From NCBI GenBank assembly GCA_004570315.1, contig SPQI01000290.1, forward strand, positions 1 through 45,834: 45,834 nt of DNA. Reading direction: 5' to 3'. Under the pieces are notes generated by a model that had not been told where the DNA came from, searched no databases, and worked only from the letters and a program-made list of their open reading frames with translations. This document shows, piece by piece, positions 23,476 through 31,491 of this stretch. This stretch comes from Oxalobacteraceae bacterium OM1 (GTDB taxonomy: Bacteria > Pseudomonadota > Gammaproteobacteria > Burkholderiales > Burkholderiaceae_D). The stretch's first letter is position 1, and every line of letters starts with the position of its first letter. A program made the position numbers and the translations under genes.

Positions 23476-24279
23476 CTAACGCAGCAGGGAGCGCGCGGTG
23501 GGCGCCAGCATCAAAACCTCCGGCGGGCGCGCAAGCGCCTTGTGAAGGCGCCCGAACAAATCGTCCCGCCAGTCCGCTTCGCGGGCCAGTGCTGCGATGT
23601 AGGCGTCGTACGCCGCGCGATCGGCGAAGGCCGCAAACCACGCAAACACGTTCTCGCCTTCCCGCACCGGCAGGCGCTCGAAGGTGTTCGGGCTGTGATC
23701 GCTGACATAGCGTCCGAGCACCCGTGCGCCGTTGCGCTCGAACAGCGGCAGCAACAGGTGTTCGAAATCCTGCACGAAGGTCGCGCTGACCGGCGCGGAG
23801 AAATAGTAGAGCGTGGCGACCACAAAACTGCCCGGCGCGGCGCTGTCCGTTCCTGGCCGCTCTGTTGGATCGACCCGGAATCCGCTGCCCGCGACGGCAG
23901 GGTGCAGCAGCAGCACGTTGTCGTTGTCGTATAGCGTCGGATTGGCCGCACCGCGGTATGCCTGCCACACCGGGCCGAAGTAGAAGTCGGTCAATGCCTT
24001 GCGGCGCGCTTCCATGTCCGGGAAGCCGCGCAGCCACACGAATCGGTTGGCGTCGTTGACCTCGCGGAACTGGCCGAAGATGCGCATGCCGACCGCTTCC
24101 TGCGATTCGACGAAGTGCTTGTCGAACAGGTCGATCAGTTTGTCCCGCGTGCCGGGATAGTTGATGTATTGACGAAGCTCGACGATGGGATAGGCGTCTT
24201 CCATGCGTGTCCTTTCTGCCGTGGCGGCGTGGGCGAATGAGATGACCGCGAAGGTTAGAGCGAGAGTGAGCAGTTTCAT
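23476..24279 (-). CDS. Secreted NIPSNAP family protein
   Basis: Protein of 267 residues. The start at 24279 is set by GGAGG about 7 bases upstream and by the signal peptide MKLLTLALTFAVISFAHA, which the longer frame to 24486 would bury. The mature part begins with the NIPSNAP pattern VELRQYINYPGTRDKLIDLFDKHF, then GQFREVNDANRFVWLRGFPDM, FYFGPVW and a second similar ferredoxin-like half (VATLYYFSA to FAWFAAFADRAAY). These alpha/beta-barrel proteins are of uncertain function. It is divergent from the WYL regulator at 24380, and the shared 25-bp motif lies in the gap. Confidence 0.85.
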   Translation of the reverse strand: MKLLTLALTFAVISFAHAATAERTRMEDAYPIVELRQYINYPGTRDKLIDLFDKHFVESQEAVGMRIFGQFREVNDANRFVWLRGFPDMEARRKALTDFYFGPVWQAYRGAANPTLYDNDNVLLLHPAVAGSGFRVDPTERPGTDSAAPGSFVVATLYYFSAPVSATFVQDFEHLLLPLFERNGARVLGRYVSDHSPNTFERLPVREGENVFAWFAAFADRAAYDAYIAALAREADWRDDLFGRLHKALARPPEVLMLAPTARSLLR

Positions 24280-24339
24280 GAGAGCCCTCCAGCGAGCACC
24301 GTCAGCCCGTGTTGAAAAGCGCCCAGCATAGATTCCAAA

Positions 24340-24364
24340 TAGGACATAATTCGCCCTATTAAGT
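24340..24364. promoter_or_regulatory. Candidate WYL-regulator operator in the NIPSNAP/WYL divergent gap
   Basis: A 25-bp element starting TAGGACAT and continuing TTCGCCCTATTAAGT, matching 21430-21454 at 21 of 25 positions. It is 15 bp before the WYL regulator start and 60 bp upstream of the NIPSNAP start, consistent with autoregulation. Confidence 0.6.
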
Positions 24365-24379
24365 GAATAAGATTCAACC

Positions 24380-25333
24380 ATGTACCACCCCACCACCCGC
24401 GTACTCGGCGTACTCGAACTGCTGCAGGCGCACGGCCGCCTCAGCGGCGCCGAATTGGCGGAGCGGCTCGAGGTGGATAGGCGCACCCTGCGGCGTTACA
24501 TCAGCACGCTGGAGTCGATGGGCATTCCAATCGCAACGGAGCGCGGCCGGCATGGCGGCTACGCGCTCGTGCCCGGCTTCAAGCTGCCGCCCCTGATGTT
24601 CACCGAAGATGAGGCGGTGGCCTTGTCGGTCGGTCTGCTCGCCGCGCGCGGGCTTGGCTTGGCGGAAGGATCGCTTGCCGCGGCCAGCGCGCAGGCGAAG
24701 CTCGAACGTGTCATTCCAGAGGCGCTGCGCCGCCGCGTGCGGGCAGTGAACGAGACAGTGAAGCTGGCCGGCGCACGCGCAACTGGCCAGGCCGACAACG
24801 GCTTGCTGGTGACGCTCAGTCTGGCCGCCCAGCTTGGACAGCGCGTGCACCTGCGCTATCGCGATGCCCGTTCGGGCGCCACCGAACGCGACTTCGACCC
24901 GTACGGCCTGGTCTTCCTGGATGGCCGCTGGTATGCGAGCGGCATGTGCCATTTGCGCGGCGAGCTGCGTTCCTTCCGGCTCGACCGCATGCTTTCGCTC
25001 GAGCTGGGCGAGCAGCGCTTCCAGCGCCCCGGCGACTTCGATGCGCTGGAGCATTTGCTGCGGTCGGTGGCTACGCTGCCGAGGGCCTACACCATCGAAG
25101 TGATCCTGAAGACCGATATGGCGACCGCCCGGGCGCATCTCTTCAATGCCATCGGCGTGCTGACGGAAGCGGAGGGCGGTGTGTTGGTGCGAAACCAGTC
25201 CGACGACCTCGACTGGTTTGCGCGCCAGCTGGCGCGCCTGCCCTTCGGTTTCAAGGTGCTCCGTCCGGTGGAGCTGCATGCGGCGATCAGGGAGTGCGCA
25301 ACGCGGTTGCTGGAGCAAGCGGGGGAAGTCTGA
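24380..25333 (+). CDS. YafY-type HTH and WYL domain transcriptional regulator
   Basis: Protein of 317 residues. The N-terminal DeoR-like winged helix is seen in TTRVLGVLELLQAHGRLSGAELAERLEVDRRTLRRYI, with the wing ATERGRHGGYALVPGFKLPPLMFT that is standard in YafY proteins. The WYL domain core follows at LGQRVHLRYRDARSGATERDFDPYGLVFLDGRWYASGMC, and a C-terminal WCX-like segment ends near residue 310. WYL regulators sense small ligands. It is divergent from the NIPSNAP gene. The shared motif in its promoter and upstream of the DUF1579 gene suggests a small regulon of local genes. Confidence 0.93.
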   Translation: MYHPTTRVLGVLELLQAHGRLSGAELAERLEVDRRTLRRYISTLESMGIPIATERGRHGGYALVPGFKLPPLMFTEDEAVALSVGLLAARGLGLAEGSLAAASAQAKLERVIPEALRRRVRAVNETVKLAGARATGQADNGLLVTLSLAAQLGQRVHLRYRDARSGATERDFDPYGLVFLDGRWYASGMCHLRGELRSFRLDRMLSLELGEQRFQRPGDFDALEHLLRSVATLPRAYTIEVILKTDMATARAHLFNAIGVLTEAEGGVLVRNQSDDLDWFARQLARLPFGFKVLRPVELHAAIRECATRLLEQAGEV

Positions 25334-25436
25334 CGCTTCGTTCGCGATGTGCTGCATGAAGTTTTCGCGCATCGCAGGAACCGAACGGCGAGCCATGCAA
25401 TCTTCCTGCTATTCAGCAGGCGATTTTCCTTCCATC

Positions 25437-25835
25437 ATGGTCCGTCAATCATTCAACGCACAACGCCTCAGCAGGCAATTCACGGAGCTGTTCTTTGCCG
25501 CCCCGCAAGTCGTCATGCACCGCACTTCTCGCATGGCAACGACGAAACTGTCTGCCCGCGACCAGGCCGAGTTTTCCCGCATGGGCAGCGAAAAGGTGGC
25601 TGCTTTCTATCAGTCATGGGCCGGCATGTGGACAGCGGCCGTTGCCATTCAGTACGAGATGATCGCCGCCTATTCGTCCGCAGCGCTTGCCTTCGCCACG
25701 AAGGGCACCGCAAGCACGGGCGCCGCTGTTGCGGCGATGTCCGATGCCGCCACCCGGGTCGCCTCCGCCGGCCTCGCACCGGTCCACAAGAAAGCTGTGG
25801 CCAATGCGAAGCGTCTTGCGCGCAGCAAGCGCTGA
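25437..25835 (+). CDS. PHA granule-associated phasin-like protein
   Basis: Protein of 132 residues from MVRQSF at 25437. The pattern QRLSRQFTELFFAAPQVVMHRTSRMA, then FSRMGSEKVAAFYQSWAGMW, matches small phasin-like proteins that coat polyhydroxyalkanoate granules in Burkholderiales. The remainder is alanine-rich and helical with a basic tail (NAKRLARSKR). No PHA synthase gene is in the window. Earlier in-frame starts at 25395 and 25350 exist, but the family pattern begins near 25437. Confidence 0.65.
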   Translation: MVRQSFNAQRLSRQFTELFFAAPQVVMHRTSRMATTKLSARDQAEFSRMGSEKVAAFYQSWAGMWTAAVAIQYEMIAAYSSAALAFATKGTASTGAAVAAMSDAATRVASAGLAPVHKKAVANAKRLARSKR

Positions 25836-25870
25836 TCCTTGCCCGCTGCACCGTGCGCGCCGCGGCGCCT

Positions 25871-26485
25871 TCAGCGTGTCCTGCCGAGCAGCACGCCCGA
25901 GACGCGCAACGCAGTGTCCGTCACCACATCGATTTTCGGCTTGTAGCCCTGGTGAATCCAGCTCGTGGCGATCTGGATGATGCTGCCCAGCACGCCGACC
26001 TGCAGCAGCTCGTCGGCGGCCTCGCCGCGTAGCGCGAGCACCCGCGTCATGTTGCGGGCGATGCCGCGCAAGGCTTCCTCGAAGGCCGCATCGACCGCCG
26101 GGCTGACGCCGCGAATCTCCACGAGGAAGACGCGCGCCGCGTGCGGCTCGCGCTGGAGCGCGGCGAAGTAGGCGTACAGCATCGCGCGCGCCCGTTCCTT
26201 CCGGCTGCGCTTGCTCTGCGCCGCCTCCACGCCTTCCTGATGCACGCCGTACGTCACCGCATTGAAGGCCGCGACCAGCAGCTCTTCGCTGTTGGCGAAG
26301 GATTCGTAGAAATAGCGTTCCGTGAGTCCTGCGGCTTCGCAGACCGCCTTGACCGACGACTGGCGATAGCCGCGCTCGCCGTACACGGCGATGCCGGCGG
26401 CAATCAATCGGCGGCGCCGCTCGGCGCGCCGTTCTTCCTGGGAAATGCCCCGGTACAGGCGGGGCGCGGGCTGGGTTCGAGACAT
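25871..26485 (-). CDS. TetR family transcriptional regulator of the monooxygenase operon
   Basis: Protein of 204 residues started at the second ATG (26485), where GAGG lies about 10 bases upstream; the ATG at 26494 leaves only one base between it and that site. The N-terminal helix-turn-helix is RRRLIAAGIAVYGERGYRQSSVKAVCEAAGLTERYFYESFANSEELL, a standard TetR DNA-binding domain, followed by a helical ligand domain. It is divergent from a Baeyer-Villiger-type monooxygenase operon, and the gap holds two 20-bp palindromes of equal geometry. It is most likely a repressor of that operon and itself. Confidence 0.93.
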   Translation of the reverse strand: MSRTQPAPRLYRGISQEERRAERRRRLIAAGIAVYGERGYRQSSVKAVCEAAGLTERYFYESFANSEELLVAAFNAVTYGVHQEGVEAAQSKRSRKERARAMLYAYFAALQREPHAARVFLVEIRGVSPAVDAAFEEALRGIARNMTRVLALRGEAADELLQVGVLGSIIQIATSWIHQGYKPKIDVVTDTALRVSGVLLGRTR

Positions 26486-26503
26486 GCGAGACATGCCTCT
26501 ATT

Positions 26504-26523
26504 CTGACACGGGCCGTTGTCAA
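26504..26523. promoter_or_regulatory. TetR operator candidate, site 1
   Basis: CTGACACGGGCCGTTGTCAA, an imperfect 7-6-7 palindrome. A -35-like TTGTCA (26517-26522) overlaps it, with a -10-like TAGAGT 17 bp further at 26540-26545 in site 2, directed at the monooxygenase operon. Confidence 0.6.
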
Positions 26524-26530
26524 AACAAAA

Positions 26531-26550
26531 CTGACACGATAGAGTGTCAG
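26531..26550. promoter_or_regulatory. TetR operator candidate, site 2
   Basis: CTGACACGATAGAGTGTCAG, a perfect inverted repeat CTGACAC/GTGTCAG with a 6-bp spacer. Its centre is 27 bp from that of site 1 and it overlaps the likely -10, so binding would block transcription of the operon. Confidence 0.75.
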
Positions 26551-26575
26551 AAATTACAAGGAGACGCCGACTGCC

Positions 26576-28060
26576 ATGTCAACATCCGCTTCCTCCAACG
26601 CAGAGACGCTTGATGTCCTGATCATCGGCGCCGGCCTCTCCGGCATCGGTGCCGCCTATCAACTCCAGAAGACTTGCCCCGGCAAGCGCTACGCCATCCT
26701 CGAAGCGCGCGACGCCATCGGCGGGACCTGGGACCTGTTCCGCTATCCCGGCATCCGCTCCGATTCCGACATGTATACCCTCGGCTACCGCTTCAAGCCG
26801 TGGACCAATCCCAAGGCCATCGCCGACGGCCCGGCCATCCGCAGCTACATTCGAGAAACCGCGGAAGAGGGCGGCATCACGCGGCACATCCGCTTCCGGC
26901 AGAAGGTGGTCAGCGCCGCATGGTCGAGCGCCGAGGCCTGCTGGACAGTCGTCGCCGAACAGGTCGGCACCGGCGAGCGCAGCACCGTGCGCGCCCGCTT
27001 CCTCTATGCCTGCAGCGGCTATTACCGCTACGACGAAGCCTATCGGCCCGAATTCGCCGGCGAAGCCGACTTCCGCGGCACGCTGGTCCTGCCGCAGTTC
27101 TGGCCCGAGCAACTCGACCATGCAGGCAAGCGGGTGGTGGTGATCGGCAGCGGCGCGACCGCAGTCACCGTCGTCCCTTCGATGGCCAAGACCGCCGCGC
27201 ACGTCACGATGCTGCAGCGCTCGCCGTCCTATGTCGTTACGCGTCCCGGCGAGGACAAGATTGCGCACGGCCTGCGGCGCGTGCTGCCGGAGCGGACCGC
27301 CTACCGCATGACGCGCTGGAAGAACGTACTGATCGGCATGTTCTTCTACAAGCTCGCCCGCAGCCGTCCCGAGCCCATCAAACGGCGCATCGTGCAGATG
27401 GCGGCGCAGCAGCTCGGCAACGGCTATGACGTCGCCACCCACTTCACGCCCCGCTACAAGCCCTGGGACCAGCGCGTCTGCCTCGTGCCGGACGGCGATC
27501 TCTTCGACGCCATCCGCAATGGCCGCGTCTCGGTGGTGACCGACACCATCGAGCGCTTCACGCCGGACGGCATCCGGCTCGCCTCGGGCAAGGAGCTGCC
27601 GGCCGACATCGTGGTGATCGCCACCGGCCTCGCGCTGCAGGTGCTGGGCGGCGTGGCGATGAGCATCGACGGTCGGCCGCTGCAGGCGAACGAAGCCTTC
27701 GCCTACAAGGGCATGATGCTGAGCGACGTGCCGAACTTCGCGATGGCCTTCGGCTACACCAACGCCTCGTGGACCTTGAAAGCCGATCTCACCGCCGGCT
27801 ACGTCTGCCGCCTGTTGCGCTACATGGACCGCCACGGCAAGGCCATCGCCGTGCCGCGGCGCGAACCGGGCGTGGAACCCAAGCCCTTCCTCGACTTCAC
27901 CTCCGGCTACGTGCAGCGCGCGCAGCACATCCTGCCGAAGCAGGGGTCGCGCGCGCCGTGGCAGGTGCATCAGAACTATCTCCAGGATCTCGTCACCATC
28001 CGCTTCGGCCGTATCGCCGACGGCGTCATGCGCTTCGGCGCGAAGGGAGCCATGCCATGA
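26576..28060 (+). CDS. FAD-dependent Baeyer-Villiger-type monooxygenase, altered fingerprint
   Basis: Protein of 494 residues in the EtaA-like flavin monooxygenase group. It has the FAD motif LIIGAGLSGIGAAYQL near residues 15-30, EARDAIGGTWD, the NADPH motif VVVIGSGATAVTVVPSMAK and the family end of the pyridine-nucleotide domain ATGLAL. The Baeyer-Villiger fingerprint FxGxxxHxxxWP is present at 166-177 but reads F-R-G-T-L-V-L-P-Q-F-W-P: the histidine is Leu172. The family inserts oxygen next to a carbonyl to make an ester or lactone with NADPH and O2. The change might alter activity; mutation of that residue in related enzymes reduces but does not always abolish it. AGGAG precedes the start and the stop overlaps the next gene (ATGA). 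Confidence 0.9.
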   Translation: MSTSASSNAETLDVLIIGAGLSGIGAAYQLQKTCPGKRYAILEARDAIGGTWDLFRYPGIRSDSDMYTLGYRFKPWTNPKAIADGPAIRSYIRETAEEGGITRHIRFRQKVVSAAWSSAEACWTVVAEQVGTGERSTVRARFLYACSGYYRYDEAYRPEFAGEADFRGTLVLPQFWPEQLDHAGKRVVVIGSGATAVTVVPSMAKTAAHVTMLQRSPSYVVTRPGEDKIAHGLRRVLPERTAYRMTRWKNVLIGMFFYKLARSRPEPIKRRIVQMAAQQLGNGYDVATHFTPRYKPWDQRVCLVPDGDLFDAIRNGRVSVVTDTIERFTPDGIRLASGKELPADIVVIATGLALQVLGGVAMSIDGRPLQANEAFAYKGMMLSDVPNFAMAFGYTNASWTLKADLTAGYVCRLLRYMDRHGKAIAVPRREPGVEPKPFLDFTSGYVQRAQHILPKQGSRAPWQVHQNYLQDLVTIRFGRIADGVMRFGAKGAMP

Positions 28061-28866
28061 GAGTGAAGGACCGGGTTGCCGTCATCACCGGCGCGGGCAG
28101 CGGCATCGGCCGCGCCATTGCCGTCTCCCTGGCGCGGCGCGGCTGTCATCTCGCGCTCGCCGACATCAATCGGCTGGGCATCGAACAGACCGCCGAGCTG
28201 GCGCGGGCGCTGGGGGTGCGCGTGAGCCTCCACGACCTCGACGTGGCGAGCCGCGAGATGGTCCGGGCGCTGCCGGCGGCGGTGCAGGCGCAGCATGGGC
28301 GCATCGACATCCTCGTCAACAATGCCGGCGTCGCGCTCGGCGGCACCTTCGAGCAGGTGAGCGAAGCGGACTTCGACTGGCTCATGGAGATCAATTTCCA
28401 TGGCGTGGTCCGCATGACGCGCGCCTTCCTGCCCTACCTGCATGCCGGCGACGACGCCCGCATCGTCAACCTCTCCAGCCTCTACGGCCTCGTCTCGCCG
28501 GCGGGGCAGGCCGCCTATTCGGCGAGCAAGTTCGCGGTGCGCGGTTTCTCGAATGCGCTGCGCCATGAGCTCGAAGGTTCCGGCGTCGGCGTGACGGTGG
28601 TGCATCCCGGCGGCGTGGCGACTGCGATCGCCAAGAACGCCCGCGTGCCGGACGGCGTGCCCGAAGAGGAGGTGCTGCGGCGCAAGGCCCTGGCCGACAA
28701 GCTCCTGCGCATGCCGCCCGAGAAGGCCGGCGAGATCATCGTGCGCGGCATCGAGCGGCGCCAGGCGCGCGTGATCGTCGGCATGGACGCCAAGATCGTG
28801 TCGATCATCGAGCGTATCGCGCCGGTGCGTTACTGGGCGCTGCTGAAAAGGGGAGTGGAACAATGA
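28057..28866 (+). CDS. SDR family oxidoreductase of the monooxygenase operon
   Basis: Protein of 269 residues. Classical SDR motifs: TGAGSGIGRA (cofactor loop) at the N-terminus, VNNAGVA, and the catalytic triad segment SSLYGLVSPAGQAAYSASK (Ser, Tyr, Lys). VVHPGGVATAI follows the active site. It starts by ATGA overlap with the monooxygenase and ends by ATGA overlap with the hydrolase, so all three are translated together. Likely it oxidises a secondary alcohol to the ketone used by the monooxygenase, or the reverse. The in-frame extension upstream to 27769 is the monooxygenase in another frame. Confidence 0.92.
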   Translation: MRVKDRVAVITGAGSGIGRAIAVSLARRGCHLALADINRLGIEQTAELARALGVRVSLHDLDVASREMVRALPAAVQAQHGRIDILVNNAGVALGGTFEQVSEADFDWLMEINFHGVVRMTRAFLPYLHAGDDARIVNLSSLYGLVSPAGQAAYSASKFAVRGFSNALRHELEGSGVGVTVVHPGGVATAIAKNARVPDGVPEEEVLRRKALADKLLRMPPEKAGEIIVRGIERRQARVIVGMDAKIVSIIERIAPVRYWALLKRGVEQ

Positions 28867-29831
28867 CGGCATTTCAAATCACAATCACGACAGCGGCGCT
28901 CTTCGTGCTCGCCGTTGCCGGCCTGCTCGCGGCCTTCACCTGGTGGACCGCGCGGCGCATCGAGGCCGGCTTGCCGCCGCAAGGACGGTTCGTGGAAGCC
29001 GGCGGCGTGCGCTTCCATGTGCACGAACAGGGCGAAGGTCCGGCCCTGCTGCTCATCCACGGACTCGCCGGCCAGATGCGGCACTTCACCTACGGCGTAA
29101 CGGAACGCCTGGCGAGCCAGCACCGCGTGGTGACGCTGGACCGCCCCGGGTCCGGCTACTCGGTGCGCGGCGAGGCGACGCCCGCGGACCTCTCCACGCA
29201 GGCGGCGGCCATCGCTGCCTTGATCGATACGCTGCAGCTCGGCCGTCCCTTCGTCGTCGGCCATTCCCTCGGCGGCGCGATTGCGCTCACGCTCGCGGTC
29301 GAGCATCCGCAGCGCGTGTCGGGGCTGGCGCTGGTCGCGCCGCTGACGCATCTGCCCGAAGACAGCGAGCCGCCGGCGGCCTTCAAGGCGCTGACCATCG
29401 CATCGCCGTGGCTGCGCAAGCTCTTCGCCTGGACGCTCGCCGTGCCGGGCTCCATCGCCAAGCGCGAGGCAGTGCTGGGGCAGGTATTCGGCCCGGACCC
29501 GGTGCCGCGCGACTTCGCCACGCGCGGCGGCGGACTGCTCGCGCTGCGTCCGAGTCATTTCATCGCTGCATCGGTGGACCTGCAGGCTGTGCCCGAACGC
29601 CTGCCGGCCATCGTCGAGCGGTATGGCGAATTGCGCGTGCCGGTGAGCGTGCTGTTCGGACGCAAGGACCGCATCCTCGATTGGCAGCGGAACGGACAGG
29701 CGCTGGTGGACAAGGTCGGCGGCGCCACGCTGAAGCTGGTCAACGGCGGCCACATGCTGCCGGTCACGGACCCGGAATCGACGGCCGGCTTCATCGCGGA
29801 GGCGGCGCAACACGTGCGGCAGGAAGTGTAA
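28863..29831 (+). CDS. Membrane-anchored alpha/beta hydrolase
   Basis: Protein of 322 residues with one N-terminal transmembrane helix (about 9-28) and an alpha/beta hydrolase domain. LLLIHGLAGQMRHF gives the oxyanion region, GHSLGG (133-138) the nucleophile elbow with Ser135, GRKDRILD the acidic residue (Asp269) and GGHMLP the catalytic His297. It overlaps the SDR stop by ATGA. In the operon it could cleave the ester or lactone made by the monooxygenase. The membrane anchor fits a hydrophobic substrate. Confidence 0.92.
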   Translation: MTAFQITITTAALFVLAVAGLLAAFTWWTARRIEAGLPPQGRFVEAGGVRFHVHEQGEGPALLLIHGLAGQMRHFTYGVTERLASQHRVVTLDRPGSGYSVRGEATPADLSTQAAAIAALIDTLQLGRPFVVGHSLGGAIALTLAVEHPQRVSGLALVAPLTHLPEDSEPPAAFKALTIASPWLRKLFAWTLAVPGSIAKREAVLGQVFGPDPVPRDFATRGGGLLALRPSHFIAASVDLQAVPERLPAIVERYGELRVPVSVLFGRKDRILDWQRNGQALVDKVGGATLKLVNGGHMLPVTDPESTAGFIAEAAQHVRQEV

Positions 29832-29855
29832 TTCACTCGCCATCGAGGAGACATC

Positions 29856-31001
29856 ATGCTGCGCAAGGCATTCGCCGTACTCGTTCTGCTCGTCGTTGCA
29901 CTTCTGGTCTATCTCAGCCTGGCGCCCGTCCCCATCGAGCCGGTGGCATGGCGCGCGCCGAAGGACGGCGGCTATGCAGGCGCGTATGCCGCCAACACCG
30001 GGCTGGCCAATCTGCGCCGTATCGAATTATCCGGGGAAAGCGGTCCCGAGCATGTCGCGCTCGGACCGGACGGACTGCTGTACGCCGCCGTGGCCGGCGG
30101 CAAGATCCTGCGCATGAAGCCGGACGGCAGCGCGCCTGAAGTGTGGGCGCAGACCGGCGGCCGCGTGCTCGGCTTCGACTTCGACCGGCGCGGCAACCTC
30201 GTTGCGGCCGACTCGCGGCGCGGATTGCTCTTGGTCGAAGGGCAGGGGACAGAAAAGCGCATCACCGTGCTGGCGGACAAGGTGCGCGTCGCCGACGGCA
30301 GCGACGATCCGATCCGCTTCGCCGACGCCGTCGTAATTGCCGGCGACGGCAAGATCTTCTTCACCGATGCCTCGCGCCGTTTCGGCGCCGCGCAATGGGG
30401 CGAGTTCGATGCCAGCGTGCTCGACATCCTGGAACATTCGGCCACCGGCCGCGTGCTTGTGTTCGACCCGGCAAGCCGCGCGGTGGACATCGTGGCGGAC
30501 GGCCTGACGTTCGCCAACGGCCTCGCGCTGTCGGCGGACGAGCGCTCGCTGTTCGTGGCGGAGACCGGGGAATATCGCATCTGGAAGCTGGATGCGGCAG
30601 CGCGCAAGCTGCATCTCAAGGCCGCCGGCGAACAGCCCGGCGCGGCGGTCCTCCTCGCCAACCTGCCAGGCTATCCGGACAACCTGATGCGCGGCATGAA
30701 CGGCCGCCTCTGGGTAGGCCTCGCCAAGCCGCGCAGCGCCGCAGCCGACGCGCTCGCCGCAAAGCCCTTCCTGCGCAAGGTGGCAACGCGCCTGCCCAAG
30801 GCACTCTGGCCAGTGCCGCCGGCCTACGGTCATGTGCTGGCCCTCGATGAAAGCGGCAAGGTCGTCGCGGATCTGCAGGACCCGTCCGGCGCGTATCCGG
30901 AAACCACCGGGGTGACGGAAACCGCGGACCGGCTCTACATCCAGAGCCTGCATGCCGGCGCGCTGGGCTGGCGCGGCAAGGACGGTCTCGGCCTGCGTTA
31001 G
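29856..31001 (+). CDS. Strictosidine synthase/SMP-30-like beta-propeller
   Basis: Protein of 381 residues. An N-terminal hydrophobic segment (about 4-25) acts as signal anchor. The rest is a six-bladed propeller: EHVALGPDGLLYAAVAGGKILRM, GFDFDRRGNLVAADS, DGKIFFTDASRRFG, FANGLALSADERSLFVAETGEYRIWK and PGYPDNLMRGMNGRLWVGL, the repeated pattern of SMP-30/gluconolactonase and strictosidine synthase-like proteins. Many such proteins hydrolyse lactones using a metal. GAGGAG lies upstream of the start. It is the fourth gene of the operon and ends in a strong hairpin. Confidence 0.88.
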   Translation: MLRKAFAVLVLLVVALLVYLSLAPVPIEPVAWRAPKDGGYAGAYAANTGLANLRRIELSGESGPEHVALGPDGLLYAAVAGGKILRMKPDGSAPEVWAQTGGRVLGFDFDRRGNLVAADSRRGLLLVEGQGTEKRITVLADKVRVADGSDDPIRFADAVVIAGDGKIFFTDASRRFGAAQWGEFDASVLDILEHSATGRVLVFDPASRAVDIVADGLTFANGLALSADERSLFVAETGEYRIWKLDAAARKLHLKAAGEQPGAAVLLANLPGYPDNLMRGMNGRLWVGLAKPRSAAADALAAKPFLRKVATRLPKALWPVPPAYGHVLALDESGKVVADLQDPSGAYPETTGVTETADRLYIQSLHAGALGWRGKDGLGLR

Positions 31002-31019
31002 ATTGCGTCAGGCCGAGAC
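30985..31019. terminator. Terminator hairpin at the end of the monooxygenase operon
   Basis: GTCTCGGCCTG (30985-30995) pairs perfectly with CAGGCCGAGAC (31009-31019), loop 13 bases, including the stop codon of the last gene. It lies between convergent genes and can serve both. Confidence 0.65.
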
Positions 31020-31032
31020 GCGCACGAAGCAA

Positions 31033-31491
31033 TTACTTCTTGTAGTACCCGCTGGAGAAGACCATGTCGTCGGCCTTCTCGAAGTAGACGGTCTTGGCTT
31101 GGATTTCCTTCGTCACCGGATTGGGCCACTTGTAGTCGCTGGTGCCCTTGCCGGACGCCTTCGCCTTCGTCAGGATGTCCTTGATGAACTCCTTGCCGTC
31201 GGCGTCCTTGAGCGCCGACACGTCTTTCTCGATCAGGCGCGGGTTCGTGCCGTGGGCCAGCACCTTGCCGTTCATGTCGTAGACCGAGATGTACAGGTCG
31301 CGGTCGACGAACTGTCCCTTGTTGTTCGACACCTCCGCCAGGGTCTTGTCCTTGCCGTGCGCCTTCAGATAGGCGACGGCTTTCTTGACCATCGCTTCGG
31401 CTTCCGCTGCGGTGCCCTGGTCGGCCGCGATGGCGGCGGACGAGGCGATGAATGCGGTGCCGATGAGGACGGCCTGAAACAGCTTCTTCAT
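31033..31491 (-). CDS. Secreted single-Cache-domain protein
   Basis: Protein of 152 residues. The signal peptide is MKKLFQAVLIGTAFIASSAAIAA. The mature part has the sCache_2 pattern: LYISVYDMNGKVLAHGTNPRLIEKDVSALKDADGKEFI, then YKWPNPVTKEIQAKTVYFEKADDMVFSSGYYKK, in which Y-x-W-PNP is diagnostic. Such lone Cache proteins bind small ligands in the periplasm and often partner with chemoreceptors, though no receptor is nearby. The start at 31491 is set by AAGGAAG upstream and the signal peptide. Confidence 0.9.
   Translation of the reverse strand: MKKLFQAVLIGTAFIASSAAIAADQGTAAEAEAMVKKAVAYLKAHGKDKTLAEVSNNKGQFVDRDLYISVYDMNGKVLAHGTNPRLIEKDVSALKDADGKEFIKDILTKAKASGKGTSDYKWPNPVTKEIQAKTVYFEKADDMVFSSGYYKK

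Noticed and set aside
26579-27970. 463-residue minus-strand frame opposite the monooxygenase
   Set aside because: Shadow of a GC-rich gene; composition (Gly, Ala, Asp, His runs) is typical of antisense frames and no signature is present.
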